NCBI GenBank assembly: GCA_023135165.1
Contig: JAGLTS010000012.1
Location: 1 to 55,356 of the forward strand
Length of the DNA: 55,356 nt
Origin: Phycisphaerales bacterium
GTDB lineage: Bacteria; Planctomycetota; Phycisphaerae; Phycisphaerales; JAGLTS01
Reading direction: 5' to 3'
Positions 43,634 to 53,700 of this stretch are shown here, piece by piece. How positions within the stretch are numbered: the stretch's first letter is position 1; each line of letters begins with the position of its first letter. Both the position numbers and the translations under genes were made by a program. Under the pieces are notes generated by a model, which was not told the DNA's origin, searched no databases, and saw nothing but the letters and a program-made list of their open reading frames with translations.

Positions 43634-44094
43634 TGCGGCGTGTGCGTGTTGCGGTTTCGAGGCGCGCCGGACTCGCGGAGTCCGGCGCTGCCTGTGGCGA
43701 ATGCGCGCGGGTTGGTTGTCTTGACGCAGGCGACGGCACGGGTGAACGGATAGCGCAGGTCGCGCCTGCATGGAGCGGTCATCGCTCCCCTTCGGGTCGC
43801 GGCTCAACGCGAAGCGACGGATGTTGTACGTTCAGCGGCATATGAGGATAAGTACATTCAGTGCGCTGAGTACGCGCCGCGAACGTACAGGAACACCTCA
43901 CCTTGTATGTTGTAAATGGTGTGATTGATGTGTTGGTTGGTGGAGGTTGCCCGGCTGCGTGAGCGCAGCGACTCGCCGAGGCGCGGACCCGTGAGGAGCA
44001 GGCCGAGGTGTTGCTGGGCGTGACGGGCAGCGGTTAGTTGACACCCATGAAAGCCGAGGCGAGATCGCAAACAGCGTGCTGCGTGAGGCGCAAG
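43634..44094 (+). repeat. Intergenic region with dispersed hairpin element, copy B (43664-43862)
   Basis: Begins with a perfect 11-bp palindrome (GCGCCGGACTC, GCG loop, GAGTCCGGCGC) at 43664-43688, 31 bp after the subtilase stop, where it may end transcription. The same CGCCTGCATGG... GTCGCGGCT.AACGCGAAGCG and TAAGTACATTCAGTGC modules as copy A follow in the same order. No gene seen. Confidence 0.6.
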
Positions 44095-45627
44095 TCATAT
44101 CCCACACCCGTAGTCAGCGAGCAGTATGCCGAGATCGCTCTGATCTGTATCTCCATCGCCGTCGAGGTCGCCGCCCGCGTTGTTGCCGTAGGCCGCGAGG
44201 AGCAAGCCGAGGTCGGATTGGTCCGTGTCACCGTCGCCGTCGATGTCGCCGGGGCAGTCGTGCGGGCCGTCCGCCTTCAGACCGAGATTGTGGGCCTCGC
44301 CCGCCGCGATGCCGATGAAATCGGCATTCGGCGTGGGCACGTCGCATTGGCCGTAGTCGTTGTCTCCCCAGGCCGCGATGGAGCCGTCCGCTTTCAGACC
44401 GAGACTGTGGGTCGCGCCCCCCGCGATGTCGATGAAATCGACATTCGGCGTCGGCACATCGCATTGGCCGTATTGGTTGTATCCCCAGGCCACGATGGAG
44501 CCGTCCGCCTTCAATCCGAGACCGTGCCAGTGGCCCGCCGCGATGGTGATGAAATCGGCATTCGGTGTCGGCACGTCGCATTGGCCGTACCAGTTTATTC
44601 CCCAAGCCGCGATGGAGCCGTCCACCTTCAGACCGAGACCGTGCCACGTGCCCGCCGCGATGGCGATGAAATCGGCATTCGGCGTGGGCACGTCGCATTG
44701 GCCGTTGTCGTTGTCTCCCCAGGCCACGATGGATCTGTTCGCCTTCAGACCGAGACTGTGGCGAGAGCCCGCCGCGATGCCGATGAAATCGGCATTCGGC
44801 GTGGGCACGTCGCATTGGCCGTAGTCGTTGTCTCCCCAGGCCGCGATGGAGCCATCCGCCTTCAGACCAAGACTGTGGCTCTCGCCCGCCGCAATGGCGA
44901 TGAAGTCGCTGTTGGGCGTCGGTACGTCGCATTGGCCGTGGTTGTTGTATCCCCAGGCCACGATGAAGCCGTTCGCCTTCAACCCGAGGCTGTAGCCGAA
45001 GCCCGCCGCGATGCCGATGAAATCAGCATTCGGCTCCGGCACGTCGCATTGGCCGTCGTTGTTCCGTCCCCAGGCCACGATGGAGCCATCCGCCTTCAGA
45101 CCAAGACTGTGGCGATAGCCCGCCGCGATGCCGATGAAATCAGCATTCGGCGTCGGCACGTTGCACTGGCCGTAGTCGTTGCCTCCCCAAGCCATGATGG
45201 AGCCGTCTGCCTTTACACCGAGACTGTGACGGTTGCCCGCCGCGATGCCGATGAAATCGGCATTCGGCGTCGACACATCGCATTGGCCGTCGTTGTTCCA
45301 TCCCCAGGTCACGATAGTGCCGTCTGACTTCAGCCCGAGACTGTGGCTAGAGCCCGCCGCGATGCCGATAAAATCGGCATTCGGCGTCGGCACGTCGCAT
45401 TGGCCGTCCCAGTTGTTTCCCCAGGCCACGACGGAGCCGTCCGCCTTCAGACCGAGACTGTGGTAAAAGCCCGCCGCTACGGCGACGAAGTCGCCGCTGA
45501 GGTCGACGCCGAAAACCTGAATTCCCCAGCCGACGATCGAACCGGTCTCCTCCGCCAGGAGGTGACGGCCCAAGCCGAGCGTGGCGATGAGCAGCGATGA
45601 GACGAACGTCAGAAACCTGCACTTCAT
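44095..45627 (-). CDS. Exported RCC1-like beta-propeller with dockerin-like C-terminus
   Basis: 510 residues from ATG 45627, with AAGGAG 6 bases upstream (an in-frame ATG at 45645 is less well placed). Signal peptide around 8-24 (VSSLLIATLGLGRHLLA). Ten 39-residue repeats of the form DFIGIAAG.HSLGLKADGS.. AWG.N..GQCDVPTPNA plus a partial one follow. This matches the RCC1/chromosome-condensation repeat, which builds a propeller. The C-terminus is CPGDIDGDGDTDQSDLGLLL with a second loop. Binding partner unknown. Confidence 0.85.
   Translation of the reverse strand: MKCRFLTFVSSLLIATLGLGRHLLAEETGSIVGWGIQVFGVDLSGDFVAVAAGFYHSLGLKADGSVVAWGNNWDGQCDVPTPNADFIGIAAGSSHSLGLKSDGTIVTWGWNNDGQCDVSTPNADFIGIAAGNRHSLGVKADGSIMAWGGNDYGQCNVPTPNADFIGIAAGYRHSLGLKADGSIVAWGRNNDGQCDVPEPNADFIGIAAGFGYSLGLKANGFIVAWGYNNHGQCDVPTPNSDFIAIAAGESHSLGLKADGSIAAWGDNDYGQCDVPTPNADFIGIAAGSRHSLGLKANRSIVAWGDNDNGQCDVPTPNADFIAIAAGTWHGLGLKVDGSIAAWGINWYGQCDVPTPNADFITIAAGHWHGLGLKADGSIVAWGYNQYGQCDVPTPNVDFIDIAGGATHSLGLKADGSIAAWGDNDYGQCDVPTPNADFIGIAAGEAHNLGLKADGPHDCPGDIDGDGDTDQSDLGLLLAAYGNNAGGDLDGDGDTDQSDLGILLADYGCGI
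44260..45520 (-). repeat. 117-bp tandem repeats within the RCC1-like gene
   Basis: About ten near-identical units of 117 bp (39 codons). They are almost identical at the DNA level, including the GGGGACAACGACTACGGCCA-type segment, which indicates recent duplication or gene conversion. Repeat number is likely variable between strains. Confidence 0.85.
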
Positions 45628-45935
45628 TTTCGTTCTCCTTTTCATCTGCCTGATAGGCGCCAGCCGAAGTGCCACCTTGGCCGACATTCCCCATTTGACC
45701 TTCGCCCGGCACCATCGCGGGCCGTCTTACACCAGTATGCCACCCGCCTCGCGGCAGTCAAAGCCAATCTGCTCGCTTGTGGACGAGATCTGCGTCCAAA
45801 AGGGTCGCGACGAGTTCTGCGCAGATGCTGCGTCCCGAAGCTCGCGCAGGTGCGTCAGTTGGTCGCGCACGGTTTGGGACCGCTGATGCTGCTCGCCTCA
45901 TCAAGCTGTCCCTGATCGCGCCGGAGCGTCGCCGC
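45628..45935. promoter_or_regulatory. Promoter region of the RCC1-like gene
   Basis: Minus-strand TTGACT (45761-45756), 18-base spacer, TACTGG (45737-45732), about 105 bp before the start. No other feature or gene is recognised in this stretch. Confidence 0.35.
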
Positions 45936-48900
45936 TCATTCCTTCCGCTTCAGGTGGATTTCCGTGACCGATCCCTCGTCATCAGTGATCCGGCCGACCA
46001 GATCGCCGCCCTCGTTGCGGAATACCAGGCGATCGCCCGGCATGGCGAGCTGCTCACCGGTCTCCACGACGATCAGCACCTTGTCGCGGCCCTCCATCAC
46101 AAGCTGGCCGCCTTCGATCTGCCCTTCAAAGATTTCCTGGAACATGACTTCAATCGTGTTACCCCACTCGTCGACGGGCAGATCCACACGGGCCACCGCC
46201 TGGGCGGTGTAGCGGCCGTTCTTGGCGGGAGCGAACTCGAACGCGATCGGATAGGTGAACACCTCGCCGCTGCCATCCATGATCTCCTCACTTGCCTGGC
46301 CGGTCCACAAGCCTGCAAGGGGATCGGTGGCCGCTGGTTGCTGTCCAGGTTGCTGTCCTGGTTGCCCGGGCTGCTGGGTGGTGGCACCGCCGCGCCTGAC
46401 CCACCTGATCGTCTCCCGGCCCACGTGGAGCATCTTCATGAGGAAGATCGGCCTGCCTTCCCGATCCTTGCCGTAGACCAGGAACGCTGCTTCCCAGCCC
46501 ACAAGGTTGCCCGCGTCATCGTAGTGCCAGAACCGCAGACTCGGAGTGAGCCGCGTGTCCGGCCAGAGGACCCAGGTCGCCCGGAAGTCGGGGTCCTTCG
46601 TGGATGTGACCTTGGCGACAACGAGATCAGGATCCTCAGGATGGGGCGAGATCTCCAGCACGTAGCCGGAGGGATGCTCCTTGCCGCCGGCGAGGAAGAT
46701 GTGATCCCATGTCCCGAGCATTTCGCGGGGACCGAACTGGGCAAGCTCACCCTTGGCCTGATCAATCCACGGCCACTTCTGAACCGTAAACGACGCGACC
46801 CCGACACCGGTGGCGCCGCCGATCGTCTCAGCGATGAACGCTGCCTCGTACTCGCCTGGCTCAACAACATCCATGAGCAACTCAGGACCTCTGCCCCACT
46901 TGATCTGGCCGCTCGGTGCGTAGCCCGTCTCCCCCTGGGCGTTGATGGTCTCATACAGCAGTGTGACGTCCGCATCCGGGTTCGGCTCCATCTGCCGCAT
47001 CATCACCCGGCCGTCGGGCTGGGGTATCTCCCCGATCAGCGCCACTGCCTGCCACCAATATGCGTCAAAGAGGATCGTGCCCCCGATCCGTCCCACAGAG
47101 GGGTGCTCGTACACGATGGGGACGCTGATGTGCTCGCGGTCATCCAGCGATGAACCGTCAATCGTGGCCGGGTACGCCTGCTGCCCGTCGGTGACCAGCA
47201 GCGTCAGGCAACTCACGTCCTGGTAGAGGTGATTCTCGCCGTCTATAAACTTCGGCATGACCAGGTCGATCTCGTCGGCATAGGCCTCGGTTCTCAGCTT
47301 CCAGTAATTGGGGTCGACGACGAAGCCCTTGCCAATGACATTGATGGTCCCAGTGCCTTCATCCTTCTTGCCCCACCAGACCTGCGTCCAGACGATGTTC
47401 TGTCCGGTCAGCGTGAACGAAAGCCGGTGATCGGAAACCGCCTCGGCAGCGGCGATCGGCTTCCCGGTCTGATCCGTGAGGCGAATGTTCGTGAACTGGG
47501 GCTCCTGCAGGTGTGCTCGCTGGCTGGCGTGCATTTTCGTCAGGAAGGACACCCACGTGCCGGATGCCCCCAGCGCCGTCGTGGTGTACGCCGGGTCAAG
47601 CATGTCGCTGTGCACGGGCGCGTAGATGGCCACGCCGTTACTGAGACGTCGCAATGGGCTTGTGTGGGAGGCGATGACGAATCGATCCATGATCTGCACA
47701 AGCCGGCGATACGCCTCCTCTGCGGGGAAGTTGGGCAACTCATGGCGCATCCGCTTGACCATGTCCAGCAGGTCAACGCTCGCCAGCGCGCCCTTGCCCG
47801 TCCGAATGTCCGTCCGGTCGGAATAGGCCTCGGAGTAGAAAACGCATCGTGACAGGGATGGCCAGTGTGCATCAATGGTCGGCGTCAATGTGCCAATCAA
47901 CTCATCGAATGCCCCAGCCACTTCATCGACCAAGGACATGTCCATGGCGGACAGGGTCGCGACGGTGGACCCCTTGGCGGTGTAATACTCGCCGTACAGC
48001 CGCACGATCTCCTGGGCAATCCGCCTCGCACCCAGAGTGCCCCGTCCGATCACGGGCAGGAAGGCATCGAATGGCCAGCCATCCCCCGGTTCGATGGCCT
48101 GGGAGGCGATAAGGACATCCGCAGTGCCCCGAAGTTCGACGGCTGTCTCCAGTTGAGCCATCAGGCACATGTCGAAGCCGATGATCTCGAGCTTGTCGAG
48201 CCCTGCGTTGTTTAGACCGGCCCGCACACCAGCAGCCATCTCCGCCAACGTCAGGTGGTCGTAACCTTCGGGTGATCCGGGCGCATCATGGTCGCTGGAC
48301 ATCGAGGCCCAGCCGCCGCCATGATCCCACAGAATGAGCATGTGATTGCGGGCGGGAAAGGTCCTCAGCGCCGCGCCCACGAAGGTCGCGAGCACCTCCG
48401 GATCACCCAGGTTCAGTTCGCCGGCATCGCAGAGAATCGGGCTTGCGATCCGCCGCGGGTCGGCATCGCTCTTCACGCGGTACACGCGAGTGCTGGTCCA
48501 GTCACCATCCGTGTCATCGAATTCGGCAGCCCGATCGAGCAGGACGATGACCTCGACGCCTTGGGCAGGTAAGCCCTTCTCCATCTCGTTCAGATCCCGA
48601 AGCGCGAACATCTCCAGGTCGTTGTCCCCATCCAGATAAATAACGACAGTCCACTCGCGCGTGCGATCCTGCTGAACCGGGCCGAGGTTGGCCAGTGCTG
48701 CAAGCGAGCCTGGTTGCTGGCCGGGTGCGGTCGGAGCGGGACTGGGCGCTGCCGGTGTGGCCGGCGCTTCTGCTTCCGGTTGCTGCCGGCGAAGCACATA
48801 GGTCGTACCGCCGGTCGCGAAGGTGAGTTCGTCATCTTTCAGCGTGGCCTTGAACTCGAACTGAGTCCCGCTGGCTTCGAAGGACCCCACCAGTTCGCCC

Positions 48901-49151
48901 TGCTCCACCGCAGCCTTCAGCGGAAACGTCTGTCCGCCAAACTCGATATGCCCCGCATACCCCGCTTGCGCCTTCTGCAGCGTGACGTTGAGTTGAGCGT
49001 TCGCAAAGCTCCCCACAAACGGGTCCGCTGCAGCGATCAAAGGGTTGGCTGTCTGCTGACCCAATAGCGGGTTTGACTGTGCCAAAGCAGTCGGCACGCC
49101 CAAGAGAAGCGCGCACACGGTGTAGATCCCACACATGATTCGCATATTCAT
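45936..49151 (-). CDS. Exported clostripain-family (C11) cysteine peptidase
   Basis: 1071 residues from ATG 49151 (GGAG 7 bases upstream). The signal peptide ends around PTALAQ. Residues ~40-125 are a beta domain, then a Pro/Ala/Gln linker. The C11 caspase-like domain (~165-550) has His277 in LWDHGGGW and Cys329 in GFDMCLMAQLE, the catalytic pair. The C-terminal half has several beta-sandwich domains, a Gln/Pro linker (TQQPGQPGQQPGQQP) and an ending with a second copy of a beta domain like the N-terminal one. The target is unknown. C11 enzymes cleave after Arg. Confidence 0.85.
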   Translation of the reverse strand: MNMRIMCGIYTVCALLLGVPTALAQSNPLLGQQTANPLIAAADPFVGSFANAQLNVTLQKAQAGYAGHIEFGGQTFPLKAAVEQGELVGSFEASGTQFEFKATLKDDELTFATGGTTYVLRRQQPEAEAPATPAAPSPAPTAPGQQPGSLAALANLGPVQQDRTREWTVVIYLDGDNDLEMFALRDLNEMEKGLPAQGVEVIVLLDRAAEFDDTDGDWTSTRVYRVKSDADPRRIASPILCDAGELNLGDPEVLATFVGAALRTFPARNHMLILWDHGGGWASMSSDHDAPGSPEGYDHLTLAEMAAGVRAGLNNAGLDKLEIIGFDMCLMAQLETAVELRGTADVLIASQAIEPGDGWPFDAFLPVIGRGTLGARRIAQEIVRLYGEYYTAKGSTVATLSAMDMSLVDEVAGAFDELIGTLTPTIDAHWPSLSRCVFYSEAYSDRTDIRTGKGALASVDLLDMVKRMRHELPNFPAEEAYRRLVQIMDRFVIASHTSPLRRLSNGVAIYAPVHSDMLDPAYTTTALGASGTWVSFLTKMHASQRAHLQEPQFTNIRLTDQTGKPIAAAEAVSDHRLSFTLTGQNIVWTQVWWGKKDEGTGTINVIGKGFVVDPNYWKLRTEAYADEIDLVMPKFIDGENHLYQDVSCLTLLVTDGQQAYPATIDGSSLDDREHISVPIVYEHPSVGRIGGTILFDAYWWQAVALIGEIPQPDGRVMMRQMEPNPDADVTLLYETINAQGETGYAPSGQIKWGRGPELLMDVVEPGEYEAAFIAETIGGATGVGVASFTVQKWPWIDQAKGELAQFGPREMLGTWDHIFLAGGKEHPSGYVLEISPHPEDPDLVVAKVTSTKDPDFRATWVLWPDTRLTPSLRFWHYDDAGNLVGWEAAFLVYGKDREGRPIFLMKMLHVGRETIRWVRRGGATTQQPGQPGQQPGQQPAATDPLAGLWTGQASEEIMDGSGEVFTYPIAFEFAPAKNGRYTAQAVARVDLPVDEWGNTIEVMFQEIFEGQIEGGQLVMEGRDKVLIVVETGEQLAMPGDRLVFRNEGGDLVGRITDDEGSVTEIHLKRKE

Positions 49152-49368
49152 TGTTCTGCTCCGCACGTGGTGTCGGACACCACGGATCGGCGACACCTCT
49201 TGATCCGACGCCAGAGCCGGATCGTCGCGGAGAGGATACCACCTTTCTTCCCGACCACCGAGAGCACAACGATAGGCGAGTTGGTGGTGTCCAAAGCGAT
49301 CGCGCCGTTCAGAGGAGCCAAGCCGCTCCTTGTGCAAGAGCGCTATCGCCCTGAAATTGCAGGAGGAG

Positions 49369-49435
49369 GGCGGATTCAATTCCGAAGCGCAACAGCGGGT
49401 CGTGCGGAGAGCACCTCGGTAGAGATTCGGGCACC
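49369..49435 (-). pseudogene. Third remnant of IS30-type transposase tail
   Basis: Minus-strand frame reads RISTEVLSARPAVALRN then stop (49376-49378), matching TPAEVLFAPPRVALRN of the 36332 copy. The last 25 bases equal the 36395 block. The element edge GGCGG faces the clostripain gene. Only the tail remains. Confidence 0.6.
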
Positions 49436-49697
49436 GGCACTTCAGATTCCCACCAGGTTTCCGGGCCATCCGTCTGGAATCGGTTTGACCCTGCCCAAGC
49501 CGGGGGTACCCTCATGAATGAGGCCCGACGACCCAGATGCGTTGTCGTCGGCCGACCCATCGAATCGACCGGACAAGGGTTGTCTTCGATGAAGCAGCGA
49601 GAGAGCGGCGCTGCAAGGCATGCGTCGCACTGCCCTGAGCCCGTCGGCGGGTGCCGGCGGGGTGATTCTTCCGGATACACATTGGAGGTATTGAAGC

Positions 49698-50345
49698 ATG
49701 AAACTGACACGAGCAGCGCCTCTGTTACTTGTTGTGGCTGGCATGAGCGGCTTCGCCTTGGCGGAACCGGTCGATCCCTACTACATCGACGGGCCACAGG
49801 ACCCCCTCTTCCTCGCCCAGGACTTCTGGCATGAGCTCGGCAACGGATTCCCCCCAGAAGAACTGATTGAGTCCATAGAGTGGCCCACCGATGAGACGTC
49901 GTGTTTCGACGGCAGCGACGATCCATACGTGCCCAACATGATCGTGGAGATGATCAACCTAACCCCCACCTTCTGGTGGGATCTCCACTACGTCGCGGAC
50001 CCTGAGACGTCCCTGACCAACTTCGACGGTTGGATCGGAAACTTCGGCCTGAACGACGCCGAGGAAGCGTTCCGGATTGACTACCAGACCATCAACCGTC
50101 CCTTGGTGTTTGAGAGCATGACAGCTAATGAGATCTTCGAGCCGGGCGAGATCTGGTGGTTCATCATTCAGGACTACGGCAACGCCATGGGTGGACCGGC
50201 CAGCGACTTCTCCAGCGTCGGCATCGCCAGTATGAGCACCGGTTGGCCACCCTCGACCGGCAGCATCATCGCCCGTGAGGTCCCCGTCCCAGCGACACTC
50301 CCACTGCTTGGACTGGCGGGCCTCCTGATGAGCCGGCGACGATAG
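49698..50345 (+). CDS. Exported protein with PEP-CTERM-like sorting signal
   Basis: 215 residues. Signal peptide at the N-terminus (LLLVVAGMSGFALA). The body is beta-rich with acidic and aromatic residues (PTFWWDLHYVADPE, FEPGEIWWFIIQDYG). The end has a Pro-Val-Pro motif (VPVPATLPLLGLAG), a hydrophobic helix and an Arg cluster, the plan of PEP-CTERM sorting signals cleaved by exosortase. No exosortase lies in the window. GGAGG is 9 bases before ATG 49698. Probably exported to the cell surface or biofilm matrix. Confidence 0.8.
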   Translation: MKLTRAAPLLLVVAGMSGFALAEPVDPYYIDGPQDPLFLAQDFWHELGNGFPPEELIESIEWPTDETSCFDGSDDPYVPNMIVEMINLTPTFWWDLHYVADPETSLTNFDGWIGNFGLNDAEEAFRIDYQTINRPLVFESMTANEIFEPGEIWWFIIQDYGNAMGGPASDFSSVGIASMSTGWPPSTGSIIAREVPVPATLPLLGLAGLLMSRRR

Positions 50346-50386
50346 ACAACCACACGTACCTACCCCTACTTCATGGCAAGACGTTC

Positions 50387-50417
50387 GAGCCGCGGATCGC
50401 CTTCCGCGGCTCGTTTT
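50387..50417 (+). terminator. Terminator of the PEP-CTERM gene
   Basis: Perfect 10-bp stem GAGCCGCGGA/TCCGCGGCTC with a 6-base loop, then GTTTT. Confidence 0.85.
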
Positions 50418-50704
50418 CATGCGCCAAAGCGCGGTGTTGGCGAGGGCGACATCCTCGTCATCATCCGCACAAACGCAGGCAACCTGCTCAACCCGCACTA
50501 ACCAACAGCCCACATCACAGGTGGGTTTCAGCGGTTTCCGTTCGCCCGTGCAACGACGAGCACCCCGTGCCGGACTCCGCGAATCCGGTGCGCCCCCGAA
50601 CTACGACACGCCCGCGCCCACACAGAGCAGGCCAGAGCCAGCCAGCTTCCACAAATAACATACGCGCTACGACCCCGTTTCTGTCCCGACGTAACCGTGG
50701 CCGC
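50418..50704. repeat. Intergenic with partial hairpin element, copy C (50570-50588)
   Basis: CCGGACTC/GAATCCGG hairpin (one C-A mismatch) resembles the first module of the 3660 and 43664 elements. The downstream modules were not found. No gene seen. Confidence 0.4.
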
Positions 50705-53700
50705 TCAGAACGGCAAGATGAGCCCGCCGCCTGCGCTCAGAGGCCGGGGCGTACTTAACCATGCTGCAAGCAACCGTTTCGCTTCCATAGCTCCGGTGAC
50801 GTTGAGCCCGAAGGCTAGCTCGACCACCTGATGAACCGCGCACCCTATCTCACGCCCGTCGCTTCGCCTATCGAGTGCCGTGCAGCAGCATTGCACAATT
50901 GAGTCAAGAGACCCCTGCACCAGTACCCTCCGCCAGAGCAGCTCCAAGAACTGCGTGACAACACGCACGATGCCCTCCGCCCGCACATTCGAATCCCCAA
51001 GCCGATCCAAAATCACTCTCGCAGGGAATCGATTCGGTTCCCATTTGGCCAGTTCCAAGGACCGCAAGATCGCACTTGCTCGTAGCGGTGTGAACGCATG
51101 CCGAAGCACATGTAGGTCGATCAGGCATTCATCAGCCTCGGTTGAATCAACGACACCTGCCGATTCCAGCCACTGGTACAACCACGCTGTCCACACGCGT
51201 CCAAGACCATACTGCTGCGATGTATATCTGGAAATGAAGAGATCATCCGTCCACAGTGTAAGACGCTCCTTGCGAGCAATTGCAATTGCCTCAGTGGTCG
51301 CCGAACCGAACACCCGTGTCATCATCTCACGAGCTTCGGGATCCACCGTTGAGAGGACGATGCCCGACTCGATCTCACACTGCTCAAACGCCGCGATGGC
51401 GGCATCAAGGTGATCGCGCTCCTTGGCCACCTCCTCGCGGGTCATCCGACGTACGCGCAGCTCACCGTCCTCGAGGGTGAGCGATGACGATCCCTCCTCT
51501 CCCTCCCCAGTGAATCGATCTCGCAGACCCCGGATCTCCTCGATGGCGGACGCTGGTACCACAACACGAATCGGGAGGCGGTTTAGGATCTCTGTCCGCC
51601 CTAGACGAAACAGCGTGGCAACTGCGGACGCATCAAGAACCACACCTCCAGATCCGCGCAGAGCCTCATCCGCCGCCTGCGATTCGGCAACGGCGCCACT
51701 GCAACATCGTATCTGATCGCTGGGTTCACCTCGTACAGTGTCCAGAGTGACGATGACCGGATCACTTGCCATTCTGGCTGCCGTCACGAGCGGAATCCGA
51801 CCCTCTTGATACTGCTGCCGTGCTTCCAATCGGCGTACTTCCACCGCACGAAGGGTGCTGGTGATGCCTTCAAGGCTCTCAAGTAGCGCCTCCTTGCTTT
51901 CGTCACGCGGCTCAGGAACCCGAACGGGTTGCACGAACGGGCTGTCCGGGAATCGCTTGACCCAGTCGTTCAGACATTGCCAAGCTCGAAACACCTCCTT
52001 TTTATCAATGCCGATGATCTTCCCACTACGGCTAGCGCCCAAGCCCCCTGGCAACTCAACGCTCTCACCAACACGCTTCCCCATCACAGCCCGCACCATA
52101 GTACTGCCAGGCGCAAACTCATCCCAGTTGGGATCGGGATCATCCCCCGATTCAATGACAACTACGATTGGCCCCGGTTCCTCGCTGACTTCCAAATGCA
52201 CCGCCGTATCCACAGCCACAACAGTCGGCGGCGTGTACGGCTCATGCTTCTCGATCCAAGGAGCAAATGTCGAACCGATCAGCGCCATCCACGCGTCCTT
52301 CCACCCCCGGCGCGCTCGAACGGCGCGATAAGCGTACCTTCTGGCGGCCACAGCATCCCCCGCCGGACCGGCAGCGATGATCTGCGATACAGCTGGCGCA
52401 AGCTCGACGGGGCACTTCTCTACCGTCGGCAGTCTCCCCCTCACTTCGCCGAGCAGATCGGCATCACCAAGTTGACCGGCAAGGCCACCAAGTGTCACCC
52501 AGCCTGCCACGTCGTCCGAATGCACGCCCAGCCAATCTCTCAGAATCTGGATCGCAGTAACAAAGTCACGGTATCTGCGGCGCGTCTTGATCTCCCATTG
52601 GAGCGCCTCCTTGTCCCGTACGCCGTTCTCACGAAGCTCAGAGCAGATTTCGATGATGACTGCATGCTCGCCCACCTCCCAGGATGCTGCAAAGAGGAGA
52701 TTTGTTACCTCATCGAATCTATCAGCCATCACACGAGGATGAAGCACGTCCACCGCATCCCGGAACATCTGCAGTCGAATCAGCAGCCGACCAAGGAGAT
52801 ACACGACATGACGACTCTCATCCGCATCCAACAGATCGATCGCCCTTCGGGCGGCCTCTTCAGCTTCGCCCTCATTCGAAGACACGCTGTAGATCTCAGC
52901 GGACGCAATAGCAGTTGCAAACTCGCCGAGCGAGTCCGCTGCCTCCATAACGGAAGACCGCGCGGACTGTGCGGACTCTTCCTCCGTAAGCAATCGACCG
53001 TACAGAATGCCAAACTCGACGCGGGTCGCCTCGTCCTCTTCCGCGAGCTTGTCTAGCCCCTGCCTCAGTCTATCAAGAGCTCGGTGCCTGTCCCCTTCGC
53101 TCGCACGCTCCGCCAGCATGAGCGCTAGGAGAAGCGCTGCCGTTGCGGGACGCTTCTCACCTCGCTCCTTCTCCAGACTTTCTATCGCAGCGTCCGTCAT
53201 CCCGCGAAAGTCAAGGGAAACCGCACTGGTTGCAGCGATCGCCCAGTCATCGGGATTCCGCTTGGTCGCCTCCTCCAGATCCTTCTCGGCTTCCACATCA
53301 CGTCCAAGCAGACGCCGCGCCGCTGCGCGGTTGTAGTACGCAGTCGCGAGCAGCGGGAGCGGGACCTTCTCAGCCGTCGCCTCAATTGCTGCGGTCAGGA
53401 GCCTCTCGGCTTCTTCCACCTTCGACCGGTCCACATGCATCCCGCTCACATCCGACGCGGGCATGACCTTCTCTCGCTCTTCCTGGAGTATCATCCCAGC
53501 AAGGTTGATCGCCGGTACGTTCCAGTCCGGTGATGAAGTGAGGGCGACCCGAGCCAATGATGCCGCTCGCACCATGTCGTCCTGGGTCAGCGCAACGAAC
53601 TGTAGCGCCATGGCGATCTCTGCATCTTCATGGAGCTTCTCGGGTATCTCCGCCAGATGCTCCTCTACGCTCTTCGTGCCACGCACGGCCAGTACACGCA

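Noticed and set aside
44038..45327. Plus-strand ORF opposite the RCC1-like gene
   Set aside because: It is the antisense of the 117-bp repeats, with no ribosome binding site; the minus strand has a signal peptide, RCC1 pattern and dockerin end.
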